Shown: in pieces, positions 27,310 to 36,125 of the stretch
How positions within the stretch are numbered: the stretch's first letter is position 1
Layout: every line of letters starts with the position of its first letter
From: DATKHR01 sp035939575
GTDB lineage: Bacteria > Acidobacteriota > Vicinamibacteria > Vicinamibacterales > CAVVIG01
DNA length: 64,000 nt
Direction of reading: 5' to 3'
NCBI GenBank assembly: GCA_035939575.1
Contig: DASZFS010000049.1
Coordinates: 1-64,000 of the forward strand
The notes under the pieces: model-generated
Seen by the model: the letters and a program-made list of their open reading frames with translations, nothing else
Database searches by the model: none
Told to the model about the DNA's origin: nothing
Position numbers and translations under genes: made by a program

Positions 27310-28794
27310 ATGTCGCAACTCTTTCAGCGCAAGCCGATCGCGGATCTCCTGACCGTGGACGGCGCGCACACCCTGAAGCGGACCCTCGGTGCGGGCGACC
27401 TGATCATGCTCGCGATCGGCGCCGTCATCGGGGCCGGCATCTTCGGGGCGATCGGAACGGCCGCGGCGGGACAGATCGGACCGAACGGCGAGGTCATCCG
27501 CATGGGGGCGGGTCCGGCGTTGGTCTTCTCGTTCCTCCTGCTCGGCGCCGCCTGTGCGTTGGCGGCCCTTTGCTACGCCGAGCTCGCCTCGATGATCCCG
27601 CAGGCCGGAAGCGCTTATGCCTATTCGTACGCGACGCTCGGCGAGCTGGTCGCGTGGATCATCGGGTGGGACCTGATTCTCGAATACGCAGTAGGCAACG
27701 TGGCCGTCGCCATCTCGTGGGGCGACTACTTCAACACCCTGCTGCGCGGGTTCGGCGCGGAGCTGCCGGTGTGGCTCACGACCGGATACCGAACGGCGCT
27801 CCTCAGCGCCGATCCCCAGACCCACGCCCTGCTCACCACGGCTCCACATCTCGCAGGCATTCCGGTTCTGATACACCTGCCGGCGTTCGGTATCGTGATG
27901 CTCATCACGTGGCTCCTGCTGCGCGGCGCTCGCGAGAGCGCAACGGCCAACAACATCATGGTCGTCATCAAGCTCATCGCGCTCGCCATCTTCATCGCGG
28001 TCGGCGCCACGCACCTCCATCCCGCCAACTACCATCCGTTCGCGCCGAACGGCTTCACCGGCATTCACCAGGGGGCCGCGATTGTCTTCTTTGCCTACAT
28101 CGGGTTCGATGCGATCTCGACGGCGGCCGAAGAGACAAGAAACCCGCAGCGCAATCTCCCGCTTGGCATCCTGGGCGGGCTGGCCATCTGCACGGTCATC
28201 TACATCGTCGTCGGAGCCGTCCTCACGGGTATGGTGCCGTACAAGGAGCTTGCGGTCGCCGACCCGCTCGCGCACGCGCTCGAGCTCGCCGGCTTCAAGA
28301 CAGTCGGCTGGTTCGTGGCGCTGGGCGCGACCGTGTCGATGTCGGCCGTGTTGCTCGTGTTCCAGTACGGGCAGCCGCGCATCTTCTTTGCCATGGGGCG
28401 CGACGGCCTGCTCCCGCAGTGGGCGGCGAAGGTCCACCCGATAACAAGGGTTCCTTCGACGACGACGATCATCACCGGGGTCTTTGTCGCCCTCTGGGCG
28501 CTCATCGGCGACGCGGCTGAGACCTACGATTTGACCAACATCGGCACGCTGTTCGCCTTCATGCTGGTGAGCATCGGCGTGCTCGTGCTGCGCTACAAAG
28601 AGCCCGACCGGGTGCGGCCGTTCAAGGTGCCGTTCGTCTGGGTCGTCTGCGTGCTCTCCGCCGCGGGGTGCGTGTACATCATGCTGGGGCTTCCGCGGAC
28701 CGCATGGGAGCGCTTCGCGGTGTGGCTGGTCATCGGCCTGGCCTTGTACCTCTCGTACGGCTTCCGCAACAGCCGTCTGCGGGCGGCCGCGTAG
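27310..28794 (+). CDS. APC-family amino acid permease (cationic amino acid transporter type)
   Basis: 494 residues with about 12-13 membrane helices. The substrate-site motif GAVIGAGIFGAIGT in the first helix and the FFAYIGFDAISTAAEE segment in the sixth are typical of the CAT/YfnA group of proton- or Na-coupled permeases. It takes up amino acids across the inner membrane; the particular amino acid is not predictable. It is followed 10 bases later by a CoA-transferase gene in the same direction. Confidence 0.93.
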   Translation: MSQLFQRKPIADLLTVDGAHTLKRTLGAGDLIMLAIGAVIGAGIFGAIGTAAAGQIGPNGEVIRMGAGPALVFSFLLLGAACALAALCYAELASMIPQAGSAYAYSYATLGELVAWIIGWDLILEYAVGNVAVAISWGDYFNTLLRGFGAELPVWLTTGYRTALLSADPQTHALLTTAPHLAGIPVLIHLPAFGIVMLITWLLLRGARESATANNIMVVIKLIALAIFIAVGATHLHPANYHPFAPNGFTGIHQGAAIVFFAYIGFDAISTAAEETRNPQRNLPLGILGGLAICTVIYIVVGAVLTGMVPYKELAVADPLAHALELAGFKTVGWFVALGATVSMSAVLLVFQYGQPRIFFAMGRDGLLPQWAAKVHPITRVPSTTTIITGVFVALWALIGDAAETYDLTNIGTLFAFMLVSIGVLVLRYKEPDRVRPFKVPFVWVVCVLSAAGCVYIMLGLPRTAWERFAVWLVIGLALYLSYGFRNSRLRAAA

Positions 28795-28804
28795 GGGAAC
28801 GCGT

Positions 28805-30022
28805 GTGAGCGGCGAGCGGCCTCTCCACGGCACCCGCGTGCTCGATCTGACACGGCTCCTGCCCGGATCGTACGCGACGTTGATGCTCGCGGATCTCGGC
28901 GCGGACGTCCTCAAGCTCGAGGATCCACGCGGCGGCGATCACGCGCGCCAGCTGCCGCCGCTTGCCGGCGGCACAAGCGCTTACTTCACGGTGCTCAACC
29001 GCAACAAGCGCAGCATGACGCTGAACCTTCGCGCGCCGGAAGCGGCCGGCATCCTGGACAGGCTCGTCCCGTCGTACGACGTCGTCGTCGACAGCTTCCG
29101 ACCCGGGACGGCGCGCCGGCTTGGTGTCGACGCCGGGGCGATGCAGCGCAGAAATCCACGGGTCATCTGCGCGTCGATTACGGGCTTTGGCCAGACTGGA
29201 CCCTACGCCGAGCGGGCGGCGCATGACATCAACTACGAGGCCCTCGCGGGCCTGCTGTCGCTCGCGGGTCGCGAGCCGGTCGTTCCTGGCCTCCTGATCG
29301 GCGACATCGGCGCGGCGTACCAGGCCACGACTCAGATCCTGGCGGCGCTCTTCTCGCGCGAGCGGACCCGAGCGGCGGCGGTCACTGGCGTCCCGGAAGC
29401 CACGGCGAGCTCGGGAGTCCCGGGAGTCCCGGGAGTCATCGACGTGTCCATTCATGACGCCGCGCTGCAATGGATGGTGTTTCCGGCGGCGCGCTGGCTT
29501 GTGGACGGGGCTGCGGAAGACCCGCGGCAGATCCCGCTCAGGGGCGAGGCCGCGCACTACAACGTCTACGAGACCTCTGACGGCCGATGGCTGGCGCTGG
29601 GCGCGCTCGAGGAGAAGTTCTGGGTTGCGTTCTGCGATCGCGTCGGCCGGCCCGATCTGGCGCGGCTGCACGATGTGCCAGGCGAGGATCAGTCGCGCGC
29701 GCTCGCCGAAGTCCGTGCGCTCATGCGGACGAGGACGCGCGATGAATGGCAGGCGCACTTTGCCGATATCGACGCGTGCCTGACGCCGGTCTACTCACTC
29801 GACGAGGCGTTGTCCGATCCGCACGTGGCGGCGCGCGGCGGCGTCATTCGGCAGGACGGCGTAACCTACATCGGATCGCCTCCCAGCGCCGGGGAAGGGG
29901 TCCCCGGAGCGAGCCTCATCCGGCCCGCGCCCTCACTCGGCGCGCACACAGACGATGTGCTCGAGACCCTGGGCATCCAGGCCGACGAGCGCGCTGCGCT
30001 GCGCGCGCGGGGTGTCATATGA
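28805..30022 (+). CDS. CaiB/BaiF (family III) CoA-transferase
   Basis: 405 residues from the GTG at 28805. Family III enzymes move CoA between carboxylic acids. The N-terminal signature HGTRVLDLTRLLPGSYATLMLADLG (shown here only as landmarks LDLTRLLPG and LADLGADVLKLE), TGFGQTGPYAERAAHDINYE and the catalytic Asp in GLLIGDIGAAYQA are present. Two low-complexity stretches are encoded by G-rich micro-repeats: SGVPGVPGV near residue 205 and GEGVPGAS near 365. The substrate is unknown. Confidence 0.92.
   Translation: MSGERPLHGTRVLDLTRLLPGSYATLMLADLGADVLKLEDPRGGDHARQLPPLAGGTSAYFTVLNRNKRSMTLNLRAPEAAGILDRLVPSYDVVVDSFRPGTARRLGVDAGAMQRRNPRVICASITGFGQTGPYAERAAHDINYEALAGLLSLAGREPVVPGLLIGDIGAAYQATTQILAALFSRERTRAAAVTGVPEATASSGVPGVPGVIDVSIHDAALQWMVFPAARWLVDGAAEDPRQIPLRGEAAHYNVYETSDGRWLALGALEEKFWVAFCDRVGRPDLARLHDVPGEDQSRALAEVRALMRTRTRDEWQAHFADIDACLTPVYSLDEALSDPHVAARGGVIRQDGVTYIGSPPSAGEGVPGASLIRPAPSLGAHTDDVLETLGIQADERAALRARGVI
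29413..29437 (+). repeat. GGGAGTCCC 9-mer, nearly three copies, in frame in the CoA-transferase
   Basis: Two perfect units and a partial third encode VPGVPGV between well-conserved parts of the protein. It looks like an in-frame insertion. Confidence 0.85.
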
Positions 30023-30112
30023 GCGCGGCCGGACCGATCGGCTGAGCGAGAATGGGTTCTCGGCCGATCTGGCGGAGTGCCCGTGCTACGATTGTGGGTT
30101 AAACGGTATCAA

Positions 30113-33025
30113 ATGGCCCACGACTGGATCTCCGTCCGCGGCGCGCGCGTCCACAACCTGAAGAACATCGACGTCGACCTGCCGCGTCACAAGCTCGTCG
30201 TCATCACCGGTCTGTCCGGATCGGGCAAGTCGTCGCTCGCCTTCGACACGATCTACGCCGAGGGCCAGCGGCGGTACGTGGAGTCGCTGTCCGCCTACGC
30301 GCGGCAGTTTCTCGAGCAAATGGAGAAACCGGACGTCGACCTCATCGAGGGGCTGTCACCCGCCATCTCGATCGAGCAGAAGACGACCGGATCGAATCCG
30401 CGGTCCACGGTCGGCACGGTGACCGAGATCTACGACTATCTGCGCCTGCTGTTCGCGAATATCGGCGTGCCGCATTGCCCGAACTGCGGGAAGGAAATTT
30501 CCAGCCAATCGCTCGAGCGGATCTGCGACATGGTGATGCTCTACCCGCAGGACGAGCGCATCAACGTGCTGGCGCCGGTGGTGCGCGGCCGGAAGGGGGA
30601 GTTCAAGAAAGAGCTCGCGGCGTTGCGCGCGCGCGGCTACACGAAAGCGCGCATCGATGGCCAGTTCCGCGCGCTCGACGACGACATCAAGCTTGACCGC
30701 CGCCGGAATCATGCGATCGACGTGGTCGTGGACCGCCTGATCGTTCGCGGCGGCATCGAGCGGCGGCTCCTGGAGTCGGTCGAGACCGCCCTGAACCTGG
30801 CCGAGGACATCGTCGTCATCAACACGTACGAGGGGGGCGACCGGCTGTTCTCCCGCCGCCTGGCGTGCGTGGACTGCGGGTTGAGCATGCCCGAGATGAC
30901 CCCCCGGGCGTTTTCGTTCAACTCTCCGCACGGTGCGTGCACGGATTGCCAGGGGCTTGGCGCCACGATTGATTTCGATCCGGCGCGCATCGTGCCGGAC
31001 GAATCGAAGCCGCTCGCGGACGGCGCGATCGCACCGTGGTCCAAAGGGGACCGCAAGCTCGTGCGCGATCAGCTGCAGTCACTGGCGCGGGACTTCGGCA
31101 TCGACATCAACGCGCCGTTCGGACGCCTTCCGCGAAAGGCGAGGGAGACGCTGCTCTTCGGCAGCGGGAACGGCGGCGGAGCCGGGAGCGGCGTGCCCGG
31201 CACGCTCAAGCGGAATGGGGCGCCGCGAGCCGTGAAGTTCGAGGGGCTCATCCCGAATCTGCGCCGGCGGTTCGAGGAGGGCAGCTGGTCCGATCAGGAG
31301 GACCTCGAGCCGTACCGATCGCTTCGGCCCTGTCCGACGTGCAGGGGCCAGCGGCTCAAGACGCAGAGCCTGTCGGTGAGGGTGAAGCGGCGCACGATCG
31401 CCGACTACGTGAACCTGCCGATTTCCGAGGCGCTCGACGTCTTCGACGCACTCGAGCTGACCGATCGTGAAGCGATCATCGCGGAGCGCATCCTTCGGGA
31501 GATTCAGGAGCGGCTGCGCTTCCTCAACGACGTCGGCGTCGGCTATCTCACGCTCGGGCGCAGTGCCGCGACGCTCTCCGGCGGGGAAGGGCAGCGTATC
31601 CGTCTTGCGACACAGATCGGCGCCAACCTGACAGGCGTCCTCTACGTGCTCGACGAGCCGTCCATCGGCCTGCATCAACGCGACAATCGGAAGCTTCTCG
31701 CGACGCTGTCCCGGCTGCGCGATCTCGGCAACACCGTCGTTGTCGTGGAGCACGACGAGGAGACCATCCGGGTCGCTGACTACGTCGTTGACCTCGGCCC
31801 CGGCGCGGGCGATCTGGGCGGCCACGTGATCTTCCAGGGCACGCCGGCGCAGCTCATGGAGAATGCGGACCGGGGGGTAGGGGCCCCCGGAGTGGGAGAC
31901 CGGGGGGCAGGGGCCCCCGGAGTAAGCCTGACCGGCGCCTACCTGACGGGCGCGCGATCGATTCCGACGCCCAAGGCCCGGCGTCCCGCGCTCAAGGGCG
32001 AACTTGTCATCCGCGGCGCGCGCGAGAACAACCTCAAGAACATCGACGTGACCATCCCACTCGGGGTCTTCACGGCCGTGACGGGCGTCAGCGGCTCGGG
32101 CAAGTCAACGCTGGTGAACGACATCCTCTACAAGTCGCTCGCGCGCACGCTGTACAAGGCAGCCGACGATCCCGGCGCGCACGACCGGATCGAGGGCATC
32201 GACCTGATCGACAAGGTGATTGAGATCGACCAATCGCCGATCGGCCGCACGCCGCGCTCGAATCCAGCGACCTACACCGGCCTCTTCACCTTCATCCGCG
32301 ACCTGTTCGCCATGATGCCCGAAGCGAAGCAGCGTGGCTTCAGGCCCGGGCGCTTCTCGTTCAACGTCAAGGGCGGACGCTGCGAGGCGTGTCAAGGCGA
32401 CGGCGTCATCGCCATCGAGATGCACTTCCTGCCGGACGTCTACGTCACGTGCGAGCAGTGTAAGGGCCGGCGGTACAACCGCGAGACGCTCGAGATCAAA
32501 TACCGCGGCAAGTCGATCGCCGACGTCCTCGAGCTGACGGTCGACCAGGCGCTGCCCCTGTTGGAGAATTTTCCCGCGATCGCCAACAAGCTGCGGACGC
32601 TGCAGGACGTGGGCCTCGGCTACATCGAGCTCGGGCAATCGGCGACGACGCTGTCGGGCGGCGAGGCGCAGCGGGTGAAGCTGTCGAAGGAGTTGTCGAA
32701 GCGCGGGACGGGGCGGACCCTGTATATTCTCGACGAGCCGACGACCGGTCTGCACTTCGAGGACACGCACAAGCTGCTCGACGTGCTGACCAAGCTTGTC
32801 GATCAGGGGAACACTATTGTCGTTATCGAGCACAACCTGGACGTCATCAAGTCGGCTGACTACGTCGTCGATCTTGGACCGGAGGGCGGGGCAGGCGGCG
32901 GACGAATCGTGGCAGCCGGCACGCCCGAGGAAGTCGCCCGGAACGAGCATTCAGCCACAGGCCGGTTCCTGGCGGATCTCCTTTTCGGCCGTCAAATCAC
33001 GGCGTCCAGGCCGGTTGCGGGTTGA
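30113..33025 (+). CDS. uvrA: Excinuclease ABC subunit A
   Basis: 970 residues from the ATG at 30113 (MAHDWISVRGARVHN); 12 upstream in-frame residues are discarded because the family starts here. UvrA recognises DNA damage for nucleotide-excision repair. Both ATPase halves are complete: Walker A GLSGSGKSS and GVSGSGKST, signatures TLSGGEGQR and TLSGGEAQR, and zinc modules including CPNCG, CEACQGDG and CEQCKGRRY. An insertion near residue 585, encoded by a 30-bp repeat, adds DRGVGAPGVG twice in the linker between halves. A weak terminator follows. Confidence 0.97.
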   Translation: MAHDWISVRGARVHNLKNIDVDLPRHKLVVITGLSGSGKSSLAFDTIYAEGQRRYVESLSAYARQFLEQMEKPDVDLIEGLSPAISIEQKTTGSNPRSTVGTVTEIYDYLRLLFANIGVPHCPNCGKEISSQSLERICDMVMLYPQDERINVLAPVVRGRKGEFKKELAALRARGYTKARIDGQFRALDDDIKLDRRRNHAIDVVVDRLIVRGGIERRLLESVETALNLAEDIVVINTYEGGDRLFSRRLACVDCGLSMPEMTPRAFSFNSPHGACTDCQGLGATIDFDPARIVPDESKPLADGAIAPWSKGDRKLVRDQLQSLARDFGIDINAPFGRLPRKARETLLFGSGNGGGAGSGVPGTLKRNGAPRAVKFEGLIPNLRRRFEEGSWSDQEDLEPYRSLRPCPTCRGQRLKTQSLSVRVKRRTIADYVNLPISEALDVFDALELTDREAIIAERILREIQERLRFLNDVGVGYLTLGRSAATLSGGEGQRIRLATQIGANLTGVLYVLDEPSIGLHQRDNRKLLATLSRLRDLGNTVVVVEHDEETIRVADYVVDLGPGAGDLGGHVIFQGTPAQLMENADRGVGAPGVGDRGAGAPGVSLTGAYLTGARSIPTPKARRPALKGELVIRGARENNLKNIDVTIPLGVFTAVTGVSGSGKSTLVNDILYKSLARTLYKAADDPGAHDRIEGIDLIDKVIEIDQSPIGRTPRSNPATYTGLFTFIRDLFAMMPEAKQRGFRPGRFSFNVKGGRCEACQGDGVIAIEMHFLPDVYVTCEQCKGRRYNRETLEIKYRGKSIADVLELTVDQALPLLENFPAIANKLRTLQDVGLGYIELGQSATTLSGGEAQRVKLSKELSKRGTGRTLYILDEPTTGLHFEDTHKLLDVLTKLVDQGNTIVVIEHNLDVIKSADYVVDLGPEGGAGGGRIVAAGTPEEVARNEHSATGRFLADLLFGRQITASRPVAG
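31868..31927 (+). repeat. 30-bp G-rich direct repeat inside uvrA, two copies
   Basis: Two copies in tandem, differing at only a few bases, encode ten residues each in the linker between UvrA halves. The core GGGG-x-AGGGG-x-CCCCGGAG also appears once in the CoA-transferase at 29889-29910. Confidence 0.85.
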
Positions 33026-33029
33026 TGAC

Positions 33030-33052
33030 TGTGGTAAGATTGCCACATTTTT
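33030..33052 (+). terminator. Probable intrinsic terminator of uvrA
   Basis: A short stem TGTGG/CCACA with an 8-base loop is followed directly by five T residues, starting 5 bases after the uvrA stop. The stem is short, so strength is doubtful. A second hairpin TGTGGT-N6-ACCACA lies at 33065-33082. Confidence 0.45.
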
Positions 33053-33232
33053 AGCGAGTGTGGCTGTGGTGCGAGTACCACAAAACTGTACTCAGCGCGG
33101 CCAGCTGGGTCTCTCAGATCTCGTCTAAGGCCGTTTTGAATCAATACGTTACGAAGACTGTCCGCGAACGAGACGTCTGGGCACCTACTTTGCTCCAGCG
33201 CCCTGCGCAGTTCCCCGTTGCCTGAGAGGCAC

Positions 33233-34144
33233 ATGGACGCACAGCGCACACTTCGCCGTCAAATATCCTGCGTCGGAATCGGTCTTCACTCCGGCAACAA
33301 GGTCAATCTTTCACTCAAGCCGGCGCCGGTGGATTTCGGCGTTCGCTTCCGCCGGACCGATCTCGGGGATCACGAGGTTCCCGCGACCGTGCACAACCTG
33401 GCCGGCATTCAGCTGGCGACCGGGCTGTCGCGCAACGAGGTGTCGGTGGAAACGGTCGAGCACCTGCTCGCCGCGCTGACGTCGGTCGGCGTGGACAACG
33501 TGCTCGTGGAGCTGAATTCGCCCGAAGTACCAATCATGGATGGCAGCGCGGCGCCGTTCATTTATCTGATTCACGAAGCGGGCGTCAAGCGGCTGCAGGC
33601 GGCGCGGAAGTATCTGAAGATCGTGCGGCCGATTGCGATCTCGCGCGGCGACAAGCGAATTGCGCTGTATCCGTCCGACCACTTCAAGGTGACCTACAGC
33701 ATCAGCTACGATCACCCCCTCCTTCGGCACCAGTCACGCACCCTGCGCATCACCGAGGAGTCGTTCGTCGAGGACGTCGCCCCTGCGCGGACCTTCACGT
33801 TCCTGAAGGACGTGGAGATGATGCGCCAGAACGGCCTCGCGCTCGGCGGCTCGCTCGAGAACGCCATCGTGCTCGGCGAAACCGGCATCCTCAACAACGC
33901 GCTGCGCTTCGAGGACGAGTTCGTGCGCCACAAGATACTGGACGCGATCGGGGATCTGGCGCTCGTTGGATACCCGGTGATTGGCCACCTGGTCGCCCAC
34001 CGCGCCGGCCACGCGCTGCACACGGAGTTCGCCGCGAAGATTCTCGAGGAAACGCAGGCCTGGCGGCTCGTGGAGGCCCCGGTCGACACCATCGTGTCGC
34101 TGCCGGTCGGAGTCAAGGACGCGGCCCCGCGACTGGCGAACTGA
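33233..34144 (+). CDS. lpxC: UDP-3-O-acyl-N-acetylglucosamine deacetylase
   Basis: 303 residues from the ATG at 33233, which has GAGAGG just upstream; a TTG at 33218 would add five residues. LpxC is the zinc-dependent committed step of lipid A synthesis and so indicates a Gram-negative envelope. Zinc ligands are seen in VETVEHLLAAL and HKILDAIGDL, and the catalytic His near AHRAGHALH. The IMDGSAAPF segment is also typical. Length matches the family. It is monocistronic here, with a convergent radical SAM gene 2 bases away. Confidence 0.97.
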   Translation: MDAQRTLRRQISCVGIGLHSGNKVNLSLKPAPVDFGVRFRRTDLGDHEVPATVHNLAGIQLATGLSRNEVSVETVEHLLAALTSVGVDNVLVELNSPEVPIMDGSAAPFIYLIHEAGVKRLQAARKYLKIVRPIAISRGDKRIALYPSDHFKVTYSISYDHPLLRHQSRTLRITEESFVEDVAPARTFTFLKDVEMMRQNGLALGGSLENAIVLGETGILNNALRFEDEFVRHKILDAIGDLALVGYPVIGHLVAHRAGHALHTEFAAKILEETQAWRLVEAPVDTIVSLPVGVKDAAPRLAN

Positions 34145-34145
34145 C

Positions 34146-35507
34146 TTACCTGACGAGCAGCGTCTTCAGCGTCGTCTTCGAGCCGCAGCGCTCGAACCAG
34201 TCGATCCCCTCGCTGACCAGATCGAACTTCAACGTGTAGCGCCCGGCCTGGCCGGGCGCGGCGAGGTCGATCGCCACGTCGGCGCTCGATCCCGGGTGGA
34301 GCGCTGCGGGCAGCCACGCCCGCGCGTAGTCGCGGTCGAGCAGCTCGCCGTCCGGCGCGCAGAGTTGGGCCCCCAGGCGAACCAGCCGGCGCCCGTAGGT
34401 TGCCTGCGCCGGAAAGGCGCGCGTCGAGAGATTATGGACACGCGTCCGCACGTGGAGCGGGCGGCCGGCGCGCGCGATCAGCGGGACGCCGGGCACCAAC
34501 GTGCGCACGTCGATGCGCGCGCTGGGCGTCGCGCCCGGAATGGCGTTGCCGAGGTTGTTGTCGTCCCACACCTCGTGCCGGATCGCCTCGAGATCCGGGG
34601 AGCCCGGAACGAAGCGCCGCGAATAGGCATCTTCGGGATGATCCGTCAGCTCCCAGCAGAGGCGATCGACGCCCGCCTCCGCCGCCAGCTCACGCGCCCG
34701 CGTCATCTCGGCGTCACTGTCGTTCCACTTGAAGAGGATGTAGCGCCAGTTGAGAAACGGGAGGTCGCGGCCCGATCTGCGCTTCTCGTCGGCCATCGCG
34801 CGCAGGGTGGCGAGCGCGACGTCGAAGCGGCCGCGCCGCCGGTACAACGCGTAGCTCTCCGCGGTCGCGCCGTCCAGTGAGAAGGTGACCTCGTCGATCC
34901 CGGAGTGCACCAGCCGGCGCGCCTGCGGATCGGAGAGCGCCAGGCCGTTGGTGCTGGTGTAGAGGTAGATGTGGGGAAAGCGCGACTTGATGTACTCGCA
35001 CATCTCCACGGCGCGCTTGTGCAGGAACGCCTCGCCGTAGTTGAAGAAGTCGATGCGCACGAGCGATGGACCCGCTTCGTCCACGACGCGGCAGAAGAGA
35101 TCGAAGTCGAGCATGCCGGCCTGCCGTGTCCTGGTGATGCCGGTTTCCGGCGCGCAGCAGGCCTCCGCGCACGAGATATTGCAGGCCGCCGTGCACTCGA
35201 TGTACATGCGCGACGGGAGGGGGCCGGCGTCGAGCGCGCGCGCGGCGGGACTCTCGTCCTTCTTGAGGGGGAGCTTCAGGGGGCAGTCGCCGCAGAACCT
35301 CGAGCCGCCGGTGTTCAGGTCCTGGCGCAGCCCGGAGACGACCGGACCTGTCCAGACGTCGTGCACCGACGCCGCCCGGACGTCACCGAGAACGCGATGC
35401 CCGTAGGGATCCGCGCACCCGCACACGATCCTCCCGTCGCAGAGCATGACCAGCGTGCTCCACGGCCATGAGCACTGGAATCGCGTCGCCAGGAAATTCA
35501 GAGACAT
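34146..35507 (-). CDS. Radical SAM protein with N-terminal SPASM-like Cys region and C-terminal Ig-like domain
   Basis: 453 residues. The first ~80 residues carry Cys at 12, 23, 29, 31, 72 and 75, in a pattern like a SPASM auxiliary-cluster domain, which normally lies after the radical SAM core. The core begins near 102 with Cys 105, 109, 113, 117 and 118. Spacing is CX3CX3C whichever set is taken, not the canonical CX3CX2C. Core motifs such as DFFNYGEAFLHK and YTSTNGLAL support a radical SAM barrel. Residues ~345-453 look like a beta-sandwich domain. It is the last gene of a unit with a coil protein, a STAS protein and an ECF sigma factor. The substrate is unknown. Confidence 0.82.
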   Translation of the reverse strand: MSLNFLATRFQCSWPWSTLVMLCDGRIVCGCADPYGHRVLGDVRAASVHDVWTGPVVSGLRQDLNTGGSRFCGDCPLKLPLKKDESPAARALDAGPLPSRMYIECTAACNISCAEACCAPETGITRTRQAGMLDFDLFCRVVDEAGPSLVRIDFFNYGEAFLHKRAVEMCEYIKSRFPHIYLYTSTNGLALSDPQARRLVHSGIDEVTFSLDGATAESYALYRRRGRFDVALATLRAMADEKRRSGRDLPFLNWRYILFKWNDSDAEMTRARELAAEAGVDRLCWELTDHPEDAYSRRFVPGSPDLEAIRHEVWDDNNLGNAIPGATPSARIDVRTLVPGVPLIARAGRPLHVRTRVHNLSTRAFPAQATYGRRLVRLGAQLCAPDGELLDRDYARAWLPAALHPGSSADVAIDLAAPGQAGRYTLKFDLVSEGIDWFERCGSKTTLKTLLVR

Positions 35508-35515
35508 TCATTTCT

Positions 35516-35782
35516 TCATTTCTTCGTGAGCTTCTTCATGTACGCCTCGAGCTTGTCGTTCTCGTATTTCACCGTGCTCAGAAACAGGCTCTCGGCGAGA
35601 TAGGTCCGCCGCTCCTGATCGTCCATCTGGTCGATCAGGTGGTGAATCTCCTTCACCATGTCGTCGAACGAGCGCTCGAGCTCGCGCCTGGCGGTCACCT
35701 CCTGGTAGAGCGCTTCCATCACGGAAAGCAGGTCCCCGTCGAGCGAGATCGGCGCGCCGCTGGTGGTTTTGATGGTGCGCAT
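35516..35782 (-). CDS. Small helical protein of unknown function
   Basis: 88 residues, nearly all predicted helix after residue 20, with charged heptad-like patterning (RRELERSFDDMVKEIHHLID) suggesting a coiled coil. It lies one base after the STAS gene and 8 bases before the radical SAM gene on the same strand, so it is probably co-expressed. I do not recognise a family. A partner or scaffold role is a guess from position. Confidence 0.7.
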   Translation of the reverse strand: MRTIKTTSGAPISLDGDLLSVMEALYQEVTARRELERSFDDMVKEIHHLIDQMDDQERRTYLAESLFLSTVKYENDKLEAYMKKLTKK

Positions 35783-35783
35783 C

Positions 35784-36125
35784 TTAGGCCCCGAAGCTCT
35801 TGACCGCGCTCGGTTCGTCCGCGTGTATCTCGATGAAATTCTGCGCGCCGGTCATCGTCAACATCGTCTCGACGCGCTTCTGAACACCCGACAGCTTCAG
35901 GTGCCCGCCGGCCGTGTGGACCTGGCGGTACAGGTCCATGAGACAGCCGATCGTGGCGCTGTCGACGTAGGTGACCGGCGTCATGTCGATGAGGATCTCG
36001 TGCTGTCCCGAGGCGACGAGGCCGCCGACGGCGCTCGAGAAATCACCCAGGATTGGATACATCAGGCGCGTTTCTCCCACACGGACGATTGAGACGCCGC
36101 CCCGTTGTTCGGTTTTCACATTCAT
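35784..36125 (-). CDS. STAS-domain protein (anti-sigma factor antagonist type)
   Basis: 113 residues from the ATG at 36125, which shares a base with the stop of the sigma gene (TGATG). The STAS fold is recognised from EILIDMTPVTYVDSATIGCL, where the Ser after Asp (VDSAT) is the position usually phosphorylated by an anti-sigma kinase. It fits a partner-switching module; the SpoIIE-type phosphatase at 38686 could dephosphorylate it. No anti-sigma kinase gene is seen in this window. Confidence 0.85.
   Translation of the reverse strand: MNVKTEQRGGVSIVRVGETRLMYPILGDFSSAVGGLVASGQHEILIDMTPVTYVDSATIGCLMDLYRQVHTAGGHLKLSGVQKRVETMLTMTGAQNFIEIHADEPSAVKSFGA

Noticed and set aside
27280..28914. 544-codon minus-strand frame
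   Set aside because: Antisense to the amino-acid permease, no start context or family.
33026..33232. Possible tRNA or small RNA between uvrA and lpxC
   Set aside because: No cloverleaf or conserved T-loop; only two short hairpins are present.
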